Shown: positions 15,336 to 21,494, counted from the first letter of the stretch. The stretch: DNA of 21,576 bases from an uncultured Muribaculaceae bacterium (GCA_910584055.1 CAJTZS010000057.1:1-21576); one strand, 5' to 3'. The notes: generated by a model not told the origin, from the letters alone. Numbers and translations are program-made.

Positions 15336-15703
15336 GATTGGTCCGTTTTGTCGTTACTGATACGTTTTCGATTCTTTATTATCGTGTCAAAATTCTCGCG
15401 CCCCCAGTCTATAAGATTTTGGACAAGCGGCAACAGAGTCCTGCCGAAATCGGAAACCGAGTATTCTACCCTCGGAGGCACATCCGGATAAAGCTGACGG
15501 TCAAGAATACCATCGGTGTATAACTGGCGCAGGACCTGGGAGAGGACTTTCTCCGATATAGCCGGGATTGTCCGAAAAAGTTCGTTGAACCGCACAGGCT
15601 CATTCTCCGAAACTTTCAGAAGCACCACCAAAGCCCATTTGTTGCCCATCCATTCAAGCATGGGAGCGGCCTTGCAATATTCATAGTCCAATTTTTTTGC
15701 CAT
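15332..15703 (-). CDS. HxlR family transcriptional regulator
   Basis: About 123 residues from ATG 15703, preceded by GAGAAA; a TTG at 15742 would add 13 residues and is less likely. The winged helix is typical: CKAAPMLEWMGNKWALVVL at the N-terminus, RFNELFRTIPAISEKVLSQV recognition region, then DGILDRQLYPDVPPRVEYSV for the wing. HxlR proteins are small dimeric repressors or activators that sense electrophiles or redox state in several characterised members. It is the first gene of the HxlR-AraC-CAT group and probably binds the repeats in its own upstream region. Confidence 0.92.
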   Translation of the reverse strand: MAKKLDYEYCKAAPMLEWMGNKWALVVLLKVSENEPVRFNELFRTIPAISEKVLSQVLRQLYTDGILDRQLYPDVPPRVEYSVSDFGRTLLPLVQNLIDWGRENFDTIIKNRKRISNDKTDQS

Positions 15704-15722
15704 TTTCTCGATGTCGGAACTT

Positions 15723-15774
15723 ATTGGTTTTGTGCAAAACAAACTTTTCGGTAAGGGTCAAACCAATCGGTAAG
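15723..15774. promoter_or_regulatory. Candidate operator region between HxlR and radical SAM genes
   Basis: Direct repeats CGGTAAG at 15749-15755 and 15768-15774 (19-bp period) with an inverted third copy CTTACCG at 15887-15893. ATTGGTTT (15723-15730) and AAACCAAT (15760-15767) form an inverted repeat. Location suggests HxlR or AraC binding. Confidence 0.4.
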
Positions 15775-15833
15775 TTATTGCTTCACCGCTGATTCTCACC
15801 TAATTTTACATGACAAATATGAAATATTCGCGA

Positions 15834-15891
15834 GTAAGCCGAGAGCGCAAGTCGGCAAAGCCGGTGCGCGGTGCGAAGCACTCGGACTTAC
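15834..15891. repeat. Three-way-junction palindrome upstream of the radical SAM gene
   Basis: Outer stem GTAAG-CCGAG (15834-15843) with CTCGGACTTAC (15881-15891, one bulged base). Inside are hairpin A, GCGCA and CGGC-AAA-GCCG closed by TGCGC (15845-15869), and hairpin B, GTGC-GAA-GCAC (15871-15881). Hairpin B contains GCGAAGC, known as an exceptionally stable DNA mini-hairpin. It may be a REP-like element, a recombination site or an mRNA leader structure. Confidence 0.5.
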
Positions 15892-15918
15892 CGCAAAATT
15901 AACGAAAATAATCGAGAT

Positions 15919-16812
15919 ATGATGTATCCACAGCTCCATTTCACCGGGCAGGTATGGCGACCGCCATACGAAGCCAACTCACAGCTCCTACAACTGACCT
16001 CCGGATGCACATGGCACAAATGCAAGTTTTGCAGCCTATACCACGGCACTCCGTTTCGTATGTCGCCACTATCCGAGGTTGAGGAAGATTTGAAAGTGAT
16101 ACGCCAATGGCAGCCACGCGCCCGACGTGTCTATCTCACCGGCGCCAATCCATTCGCATTGAGCTACAACAAACTGATGGATGTGGCATTGTTGCTCCGC
16201 AAGTATCTGCCTCACATGGTATCTTTCGGAATGTTTGCCCGTGTGACCGACATCACGCCCAAATCGGTGGAGGAATTGAAAAATCTCCATCACCTTAAAC
16301 TCGACAGCATCAATATCGGCATCGAGACAGCCCATGACCCGACACTTGACCGCATGAATAAAGGCTACCATGCCTCCGACATTCTTGAACAGCTGTCAAA
16401 ACTCGATGAGGCGGGAATACGCTACAACGTCTTTTACCTCAACGGACTTGGAGGGAAAGGCAACGGCATGGCAAGTGCGGTGGCTACCGCCGATGTGCTG
16501 AACCGGCTTCATCCCTGCATCATCAATATCGTATCGCTGACAATCTTCCCTGAATCGCAGTTACATCAGGAAGTTCTTGATGAGACATATGAAGAAGAAC
16601 CGGAGATTGAACGTCTGGTGGAGATGCGGACACTTATAGAGCGGTTGAAAATAAAGACTAACTTACTCGGTCATCACGTTTCCAATACAGTGCCGATAAC
16701 CGGGGCGTTGCCGAACGACAAGGCGGCACTTCTCGCCGAATTCGACAAGGCTATCGCATCCTTCCCTGAGAAGGAACTGAAAACCTACCGCGACAGGATA
16801 TGGCATCTGTGA
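15919..16812 (+). CDS. Radical SAM protein (COG1032-like, CX4CX2C)
   Basis: 297 residues from ATG 15919. The cluster motif is SGCTWHKCKFCSLYHG with Cys 30, 35 and 38 (CX4CX2C, as in COG1032-type members). The glycine-rich SAM-binding strand corresponds to VYLTGANPFAL, and later strands include DSINIGIETAHDPTLDRMNKG and INIVSLTIFPESQL. The substrate is unknown; such stand-alone proteins lacking a B12 domain are common in gut anaerobes. The possible GTG start at 15871 lies within the palindrome and is rejected. A Rho-independent terminator follows. The gene is divergent from HxlR and convergent with the DUF4405 gene. Confidence 0.88.
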   Translation: MMYPQLHFTGQVWRPPYEANSQLLQLTSGCTWHKCKFCSLYHGTPFRMSPLSEVEEDLKVIRQWQPRARRVYLTGANPFALSYNKLMDVALLLRKYLPHMVSFGMFARVTDITPKSVEELKNLHHLKLDSINIGIETAHDPTLDRMNKGYHASDILEQLSKLDEAGIRYNVFYLNGLGGKGNGMASAVATADVLNRLHPCIINIVSLTIFPESQLHQEVLDETYEEEPEIERLVEMRTLIERLKIKTNLLGHHVSNTVPITGALPNDKAALLAEFDKAIASFPEKELKTYRDRIWHL

Positions 16813-16832
16813 CAGATTCCTATCCCCGTCTT

Positions 16833-17267
16833 TCAGCCTACTCGTTTTGGGTAGGCTTTTCTTTTGAAGAATTTTATGCGTTTGACTGTATGCCCGATTG
16901 CCAATGCAATGAATACGAAGCCAAGCTTGCCGTGGATGCCACCAATCGGCGAATGTGTATATGTGCCAATCCAATGGAAGAGAGCGACCAACGCACTTAT
17001 AATTGTGAGCAGTGCGAAAACGGCAAGCCAGCGTGTGACAGGTGATTTTTGTTTTCGCAATCTTTGAACCCATGATTTCCAACCGAAATGAAGATAAAGA
17101 TGCCAGACGATATCGGCAAAGAAAAGGCAGCCTATAATCACATGAATCCATACCCATGCGACACTTCGGCTATCAATGACTTCAAGTTGTATGCCGGAAG
17201 CAAGTATAGATATCATCAAGACAGCCAGTGTCCAATCACACAGACGTAGTTTATATTTCTTGGTCAT
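16833..17267 (-). CDS. DUF4405-like four-helix membrane protein, possible cytochrome b type
   Basis: 144 residues with four hydrophobic segments (about 11-28, 38-58, 80-98, 108-126). His residues sit in helices or at their ends: WIHVIIG (42), DIVWHLYLHFGW (56, 60), FHWIG (98), GGIHGKLG (112) and IGHTVKR (126), the layout of a small haem-binding or DUF4405 membrane protein. The motif LASGIQLE near helix 1 is also typical. It is the last gene of the YciI-GNAT-GrpB-DUF4405 operon, its ATG overlapping the preceding stop as TAATG. The final codons coincide with the terminator of the convergent radical SAM gene. Electron transfer is inferred only. Confidence 0.75.
   Translation of the reverse strand: MTKKYKLRLCDWTLAVLMISILASGIQLEVIDSRSVAWVWIHVIIGCLFFADIVWHLYLHFGWKSWVQRLRKQKSPVTRWLAVFALLTIISALVALFHWIGTYTHSPIGGIHGKLGFVFIALAIGHTVKRIKFFKRKAYPKRVG
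16835..16865 (+). terminator. Rho-independent terminator of the radical SAM gene, inside the DUF4405 coding end
   Basis: AGCCTAC (16835-16841), 9-nt loop, GTAGGCT (16851-16857), then TTTCTTTT on the plus strand. It overlaps the last codons of the opposed DUF4405 gene; on the minus strand no T-run follows. Confidence 0.8.
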
Positions 17268-17812
17268 TATATTTTTGCGATGTTGATTATAGTTTTGACA
17301 AATTCGGACTTGGCGTTGGTGTAACAGTCGCGATTATTCTTGTATTTGGGCAAAAGGCTAAGTTTCAATTTCTCATATTGCCGTGCAGCGACGGGATGGT
17401 TGTTGAGATAGTCTCGGAAAAGAATCTCGTCATTGTCACCGATTCTGTGAAAATGAATGTGGAATACCTTTTCGGCATACCCATCGGGAGCATAGCCCTT
17501 GTTGAAACTCATGCGGTTTAGGGAGAAGGACATGCAGATATATCCAGCAGATTCCATTTCCACTCTTGCCTGATGCCAATCGACACCTGGCGAAATCTCA
17601 ACGAGAATGTCAATGATGGGCTTTGCCTGAATCGCAGGGATTGCCGTACTGCCGATGTGATTTATTATAGGGGCATATTCAAAAAGGACTGCCGAAAGGT
17701 TATCAATCTCATCTTTAGCCCATTCCTTCCATTGAGGCTGATGCGGGGTCAGAATTATCGGGAAGAGTTGCCACAACTCTTCCAATGTCATATCTTTGAG
17801 AGTCTTTTCCAT
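17267..17812 (-). CDS. GrpB family protein (nucleotidyltransferase fold)
   Basis: 181 residues. The family signature is INHIGSTAIPAIQAKPIIDILVEI (positions about 50-73), with further conserved parts YAEKVFHIHFHRIGD and LFRDYLNNHPVAARQYEKLK. GrpB-domain proteins adopt a nucleotidyltransferase-like fold; their substrates are mostly unknown and some are fused to dephospho-CoA kinase. It begins immediately after the GNAT stop (TAAATG) and its own stop overlaps the DUF4405 start (TAATG), showing strict translational coupling. Such proteins are frequent mobile cargo. Confidence 0.9.
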   Translation of the reverse strand: MEKTLKDMTLEELWQLFPIILTPHQPQWKEWAKDEIDNLSAVLFEYAPIINHIGSTAIPAIQAKPIIDILVEISPGVDWHQARVEMESAGYICMSFSLNRMSFNKGYAPDGYAEKVFHIHFHRIGDNDEILFRDYLNNHPVAARQYEKLKLSLLPKYKNNRDCYTNAKSEFVKTIINIAKI

Positions 17813-18322
17813 TTAAACGGCTGATAATTCCATTTCAATACAATTCCATGTTTCACCAAGACACTCATAACACTCTGTCTCTTGTCTGGCAACACGGTGA
17901 AATCCAACCGATTCATAACACCGGATTGCCGCCGGATTGTTTTCAAATACGCCCAATGATACTTTTGTCACTCCTAATTTGGAGAAAGCATAATCAACCG
18001 TCATGCTGACAAGAGCTTTCCCCAATCCTTTGCCACGCTTCGAATCATCTACAATAACAAATCCCAAGCGTTGTTCCGTTCGGTCATCGGCGGGTATGCG
18101 TAGTGTAATATATCCGACAGTATCTTCACCATCAACCATAGTCAGAGCTATAGAATCATGTCCGTCAATGTATTGATGATAATAAGAGTTCATATCATCG
18201 GGAATGACGGGATAACGCTCATATCGGTCAGCGCACCATTGGCGCATAAGATATTCGCTTTTAAGCCAAGTAGTGATTGCATTGGCATCCGTGGGCTGAT
18301 ATGGTCTGAGGGTAAGGTGCAT
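17813..18322 (-). CDS. GNAT family N-acetyltransferase
   Basis: 169 residues from ATG 18322, chosen because the TAATG overlap with the YciI stop matches the style of the whole operon; the start at 18352 would extend into YciI. Motif A reads LGFVIVDDSKRGKGLGKAL, the acetyl-CoA pyrophosphate loop (R/QxxGxG/A). ENNPAAIRCYESVGFHR is motif B with the catalytic-region Tyr. The N-terminus LTLRPYQPTDANAI is typical of RimJ/RimL-like enzymes. The substrate could be an amine, an antibiotic or a protein N-terminus. Confidence 0.92.
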   Translation of the reverse strand: MHLTLRPYQPTDANAITTWLKSEYLMRQWCADRYERYPVIPDDMNSYYHQYIDGHDSIALTMVDGEDTVGYITLRIPADDRTEQRLGFVIVDDSKRGKGLGKALVSMTVDYAFSKLGVTKVSLGVFENNPAAIRCYESVGFHRVARQETECYECLGETWNCIEMELSAV

Positions 18323-18615
18323 TATAGAATTGTTTTCAAATCTCCATTGCAAAACATAGTCGGAGTAAACTCCACAATCTGATAATCGGCAATACCGTTG
18401 ATGTGGAACGGGTCTTCAGCAATGATAGCATCAACCGCTGTACGGCTATCAGCTTTCATCATTATCACGCCACCGACACGAGGATTCTGCGGCCCAGATG
18501 CGATGAAATCTCCGACTGCATAGTGTTGGGCGAGATATTCACGATGAGCTGCAAGGAATCGGTCAACCTCGCTCAACGGCTTTTTGTATGTAAGTATTGC
18601 GATAAACATGGTCAT
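18322..18615 (-). CDS. YciI family protein
   Basis: 97 residues. The pattern FIAILTYKKPLSEVDRFLAAH, REYLAQHYAVGDFIASGPQ, then GGVIMMKADSRTAVDAIIAE and DPFHINGIADYQIVEF is the ferredoxin-like YciI fold, with the characteristic His 24 and the Asp of DPF. Some relatives have dehydrochlorinase or lactone-related activity; function here is unknown. Start ATG 18615, with a second ATG two codons on. First gene of the coupled operon, preceded by copy 2 of the repeated leader. Its first codons recur as a remnant before the EamA gene. Confidence 0.9.
   Translation of the reverse strand: MTMFIAILTYKKPLSEVDRFLAAHREYLAQHYAVGDFIASGPQNPRVGGVIMMKADSRTAVDAIIAEDPFHINGIADYQIVEFTPTMFCNGDLKTIL
18591..18611. repeat. 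Right copy of 21-bp direct repeat (YciI 5' end)
   Basis: Counterpart of 11778-11798 with one mismatch; here it is the coding start of the intact YciI gene. Confidence 0.75.
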
Positions 18616-18618
18616 ATC

Positions 18619-18695
18619 TTTTTTTGCCCCACAGTCCGGTGGAGCGGTTTATAAATGCAGGAGCGAGGACTTGCGCCAACCCGACCACAAAGGTA
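18619..18695 (-). ncRNA. Promoter and structured 5' leader element, copy 2 (of YciI operon)
   Basis: On the minus strand a TACCTTTG box (18695-18688) is followed by a leader with GCTCCAC (18645-18639), loop CGGACT, GTGGGGC (18632-18626) and seven A. The last 42 nt match copy 1 at 12700-12741. No good -33 box is seen. The frame through the leader is open for a peptide containing AFINRSTGLWGKKR, which runs out of frame with YciI. Confidence 0.6.
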
Positions 18696-18734
18696 TAAAA
18701 AATTTATGGAATTTTAACGATTAAGTTTGGTGAT

Positions 18735-18986
18735 ACAGCCCGGCGCAGCGGCATAACCAATATGTATCTCCCCCACAAATACACCATTGTCCAGATGATG
18801 CACGTCAGCGGGCACAAGACCCAAAAGACTTTTATGGACTACATCAAGCTGTCCTCCGATGAATTGAAAATCGGCGAATATCAATTATATCAAACCAATA
18901 TGAGCCAAATCCCCTCAAAAATAACTGCGTTTTATCTGTTCATTAATTTTTATCAACTACTTACAAAATTAGCGAAAAAAATCTGA
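18735..18986 (+). pseudogene. C-terminal relic of a tyrosine recombinase (integrase)
   Basis: The frame reads TARRSGITNMYL, then VQMMHVSGHKTQKTFMDYIK, LSSDE. These are the catalytic box II (xxxR; the usual His three residues before Arg is Asp here), the GHKT segment and the nucleophile Tyr (codon 18840-18842) of Bacteroidales integrases. The N-terminal three quarters are absent: the left boundary near 18730 runs into the leader of the YciI operon. After SSDE the frame continues as LKIGEYQLYQTNM, which is not integrase-like but resembles a segment of the relic at 19.7 kb, so this is a chimera. Not functional. Confidence 0.7.
18914..18966. mobile_element. Partial copy (one end) of the element found upstream of rpoN
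   Basis: About 48 of 54 positions match 2987-3040 in the same orientation, including the terminal repeat TAAGTAG...ATAAAAATTAATG. Homology ends at CTCA on the left. It lies just downstream of the recombinase relic, suggesting that this end sequence belongs to a recombinase-encoding element. Confidence 0.55.
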
Positions 18987-19201
18987 GACTCAGGATATGT
19001 AGCAATGAAATAAATTTGACAATCTGCGGATTCGCCTTTTCTTATAATCAATTTCCATCTAGTATAATATATGATCTGATGATTTTCCGAAATATTATGT
19101 TGTGTCGCATTTACTACACGTACAACGATATTGTCGCAAATTATGCAATAAAATATGACAAGAATACAATATAATATTCGGGTTAATACTTTGAACAACA
19201 A
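18953..19201 (-). CDS. Possible small exported protein, unknown
   Basis: 82 codons: MLFKVLTRILYCILVIFYC could be a signal or lipoprotein signal sequence, followed by IICDNIVVRVVNATQHNISE and a short beta-rich tail. It is AT-rich, overlaps the partial mobile-element copy at its 3' end and has no clear promoter. It may be a real small lipoprotein brought in with the element or a chance frame. Confidence 0.3.
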   Translation of the reverse strand: MLFKVLTRILYCILVIFYCIICDNIVVRVVNATQHNISENHQIIYYTRWKLIIRKGESADCQIYFIATYPESQIFFANFVSS

Positions 19202-19245
19202 GCATATAATTCACTAAAACAATAAAAGAATAGCACAGTTTCCTT

Positions 19246-19415
19246 GTGTTTGACTTCACGCTCAATGCTCTTGTATCGCCGAAAGAATTTGAAAATGAAT
19301 GGCGCAGAGATTATGAGACGATGCAAAAAAAACAATGGTTTATGGAGATGAAATGTCCTACGACAAACTGATTTCAAGAATCAGTCAGTTGCAAGAGCTA
19401 TTCCGGGAAGCATAA
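19246..19415 (+). pseudogene. Frameshifted small gene relic of a mobile element
   Basis: The first frame reads FDFTLNALVSPKEFENEWRR, DYETMQKK; after the run of eight A (19325-19332) the sense continues in another frame as MVYGDEMSYDKLISRISQLQ, ELFREA-stop. Adding one A restores a continuous protein of about 56 codons. The original start is not visible. I recognise it only as similar in style to small conserved proteins of Bacteroidales conjugative elements. Confidence 0.45.
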
Positions 19416-19460
19416 GCCTTGAATTGGGTTGTCTTTCTTCTCGTTGCCCTATATAATTAG

Positions 19461-19883
19461 AAGTTCATAAGCATCGGAATCTGCAAACAGGGAGGTGTTG
19501 TACCCCTCACTCATTGGATATGGTACGATTTTGACAGGCGGCAGCCTGTGATAAGCCGGGAATATCCCTCCGACCACAAGATTCCCGAAGTCTTCCTGCA
19601 ACAGTTGACTGCAAAGCAATCCCCGGTATCGCCATCACCTGGTGCCGACATCCGTTTCTCATCGCCTTCTCTCGGAGGAAATGCTCCCGAATAACAAGGC
19701 TTCGCACACGGAGGCGGAGTGTCCGACGACTTCAAGCACTTCCTTGAATTGAAAATCGCTGAATACAACTGGAATCAAAGCAACATGAGGCAAATGCACT
19801 CCGGCATGAGCATCGAGGAAGCGTGGCACCGTTTCTGCGACCAGCAGAAAGCCAAACAACGCATCAAAGGTCCGAACCTGTAA
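19461..19883 (+). pseudogene. Gene relic with in-frame stop, probable mobile-element protein C-terminus
   Basis: One frame reads ICKQGGVVPLTHWIWYDFDR, ...REYPSDHKIPEVFLQQLTAK and a Ser/Pro linker to a TAA at 19692-19694, then continues QGFAHGGGVSDDFKHFLELK, IAEYNWNQSNMRQMHSGMSI, EEAWHRFCDQQKAKQRIK to TAA 19881-19883. The coding character (charged helices, no other stops) suggests a formerly intact protein interrupted by a nonsense mutation. Function not recognised; a mobilisation-related protein is a guess. Confidence 0.45.
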
Positions 19884-19888
19884 TCGAA

Positions 19889-19924
19889 AATCCACCGAAA
19901 GAAAACCGCTTCTTTCGGTGGATT
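19889..19924. terminator. Bidirectional terminator hairpin, 15-bp perfect stem
   Basis: AATCCACCGAAAGAA (19889-19903), 6-nt loop, TTCTTTCGGTGGATT (19910-19924). It lies between the relic stop on the plus strand and the phosphoesterase stop on the minus strand; a short T-run follows on the minus strand. Confidence 0.85.
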
Positions 19925-19926
19925 AA

Positions 19927-20520
19927 TTATAACTCAATGATAACCGGCTTATTCGTTAATCTATAATCGTTATCTACAAGAGATGCGTTGGAGAATACTG
20001 TATGTTGAGAGTGAATCATACCGTAATTGTTATGGATATGCCCGAAAAGATGAATCTTCGGCTTAATATCTGATACTCTTTGGAGTAGTTCCTTTGAGCC
20101 ATAATAGATGCCGTTATCGAAGTCAAGGATGCCCAAAGGAGGGTTATGGGTGACAAGCACATCAATGTCATTGGAAATATCAGCATAGTCTTGGGCTTGA
20201 TGCTTAGTGATGCAATCCTCAATAAACATAGGAACGCCATAGAACTTGATACCGTCTATTGTAACTTCGGAATTGCAAAGATAATGAACGTTTTTATCCA
20301 AACCCCCTATATTGGCACCATAGAGACAGTTGTCGTGGTTGCCACAGATGAAGATTTTGTGCCTGTGCGGTAAATTGCAGAACCAATTGAGAAAGTATAT
20401 AGCTTCTTTCTTGATGCCAACCATACAGAAGTCGCCTGAATGCACAACTATGTCAGCCTCCGGCAATTCATTTAGCTGCCGATGGCAACCATGTGTATCA
20501 GAGAGATGCAGAATCTTCAT
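19927..20520 (-). CDS. Calcineurin-like metallophosphoesterase (MPPED-like)
   Basis: 197 residues, all five metallophosphoesterase blocks present: SDTHG (Asp 8, His 10), HSGDF (Asp 30), CGNHDN (Asn 61, His 62), VTHNPPLGILD and FGHIHNNYG. The ending FSNASLVDNDYRLTNKPVII is characteristic of the MPPED/239FB-like group of di-metal phosphodiesterases, some of which act on cyclic nucleotides. Cytoplasmic. ATG overlaps the end of the nuclease gene by 4 nt, so the two are translated as a coupled pair. Low GC compared with the left half of the window. A strong terminator follows. The substrate here (cyclic nucleotide, nucleic acid end or other phosphoester) is undetermined. Confidence 0.9.
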   Translation of the reverse strand: MKILHLSDTHGCHRQLNELPEADIVVHSGDFCMVGIKKEAIYFLNWFCNLPHRHKIFICGNHDNCLYGANIGGLDKNVHYLCNSEVTIDGIKFYGVPMFIEDCITKHQAQDYADISNDIDVLVTHNPPLGILDFDNGIYYGSKELLQRVSDIKPKIHLFGHIHNNYGMIHSQHTVFSNASLVDNDYRLTNKPVIIEL

Positions 20521-21494
20521 AGACCATAAAACTCTCTGATAGATCCTGTAAGCAAACTGTCATTAGGATTATCATCTCCTGAAAATATGGTTTGATAAGT
20601 CAATGGAGTAGGTAAAATTTCGAGAGTCTTATTTTTGTTATTTTTTTCCATGAAACAGTCCCATCGACGTATGGCGTCTACGATCATGCCTCCGCGTGCT
20701 CCAATTATCTCGGAATAAAGTTTATTGTAATTATTGAATGCATCTTGAATGATGCCTAACGATCCCAAGTCGAAAATGATTGTTCCGTATATGAGTTTAG
20801 TCGAGGATTCATAAGCATCTTGATATGACTTAAAGTACGACTTTGGGTAATAACCTTGTTTGCAGAATTGAGGCCCTCTAATCAAGCCAATAAGATGGCT
20901 GATTGATTGTTTGATGCCCTCAATGTATCGCATTTCTCCGGGAGCTGCGCTAAGTAGAGTTTTGTTCTGTTCATTGCTGATTTTCAAAGGCGATAGGACA
21001 TCTGTAGTTATATATCTGGTATACAAATCTACATATCCTTTCTTCAAGTCGATTGAATTGGCTGCTCCGTCTACATATTCAGAAAATTTTGATTCCAAAA
21101 ACAACAACTCCCCATCTTTGGAAACCAATACAACATCAATGCATGACGGCAATTTAATTACTCGATTTCTCACTTCAAAAAAGCACTTATAATACTTTTT
21201 ATCATTAATAATAATTCCTTTGTTCTGATCTTCATTGTCGAAAAGCGGATAAAAGGTAAGCAACGATAATAATGAAGAAGATTTTAGAGAATTAATTTTG
21301 CCGAGTTCGTTACCCTGTCCCTCTGTTACAATTCGAAAAGCGTCATAAAATCTCTTCCGTTTGTCTTTTGGTATATCGAACAAGTTAGCGAATCGTTCGG
21401 CATATGAATCGGGATTGAAAAAGAATTTTGAATTGAAAGTTTTTACGGTTTTTCTTGTCGACAGAATTTCTGACAAATTCTTTATTTTAGTCAT
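20517..21494 (-). CDS. Putative PD-(D/E)xK nuclease-superfamily protein
   Basis: 325 residues. The candidate active site is Glu 63 in GQGNELGKINSLKSSSLL, Asp 120 in SCIDVVLVSKDGEL and Glu 134/Lys 136 in LLFLESKFSEY, i.e. E...D...ExK on the expected strands. The NELGKI-SSSLL segment resembles the region before the catalytic strands in restriction-endonuclease-like families such as PGN_0703; the family match is from memory and unchecked. No signal peptide or membrane segment. AT-rich, first gene of a two-gene operon with the phosphoesterase, and next to integrative-element relics. It could be a restriction-type or abortive-infection nuclease. Confidence 0.55.
   Translation of the reverse strand: MTKIKNLSEILSTRKTVKTFNSKFFFNPDSYAERFANLFDIPKDKRKRFYDAFRIVTEGQGNELGKINSLKSSSLLSLLTFYPLFDNEDQNKGIIINDKKYYKCFFEVRNRVIKLPSCIDVVLVSKDGELLFLESKFSEYVDGAANSIDLKKGYVDLYTRYITTDVLSPLKISNEQNKTLLSAAPGEMRYIEGIKQSISHLIGLIRGPQFCKQGYYPKSYFKSYQDAYESSTKLIYGTIIFDLGSLGIIQDAFNNYNKLYSEIIGARGGMIVDAIRRWDCFMEKNNKNKTLEILPTPLTYQTIFSGDDNPNDSLLTGSIREFYGL

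Noticed and set aside
15871..15918. GTG start for the radical SAM protein
   Set aside because: It lies within the three-way palindrome and adds residues unlike the family; ATG 15919 is preceded by an A-rich leader.
18323..18352. N-terminal extension of the GNAT protein
   Set aside because: It would overlap YciI by 31 nt; the TAATG start matches the rest of the operon and gives a typical N-terminus.
2987..18966. Direct repeats (54 bp) near tRNA-Leu and near the integrase relic as attL/attR of a 16-kb island
   Set aside because: The left copy is part of a self-contained 188-bp inverted-repeat element, does not overlap the tRNA 3' end, and the intervening 3.3-11 kb genes look like ordinary chromosomal genes. 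A dispersed repeat family is simpler.
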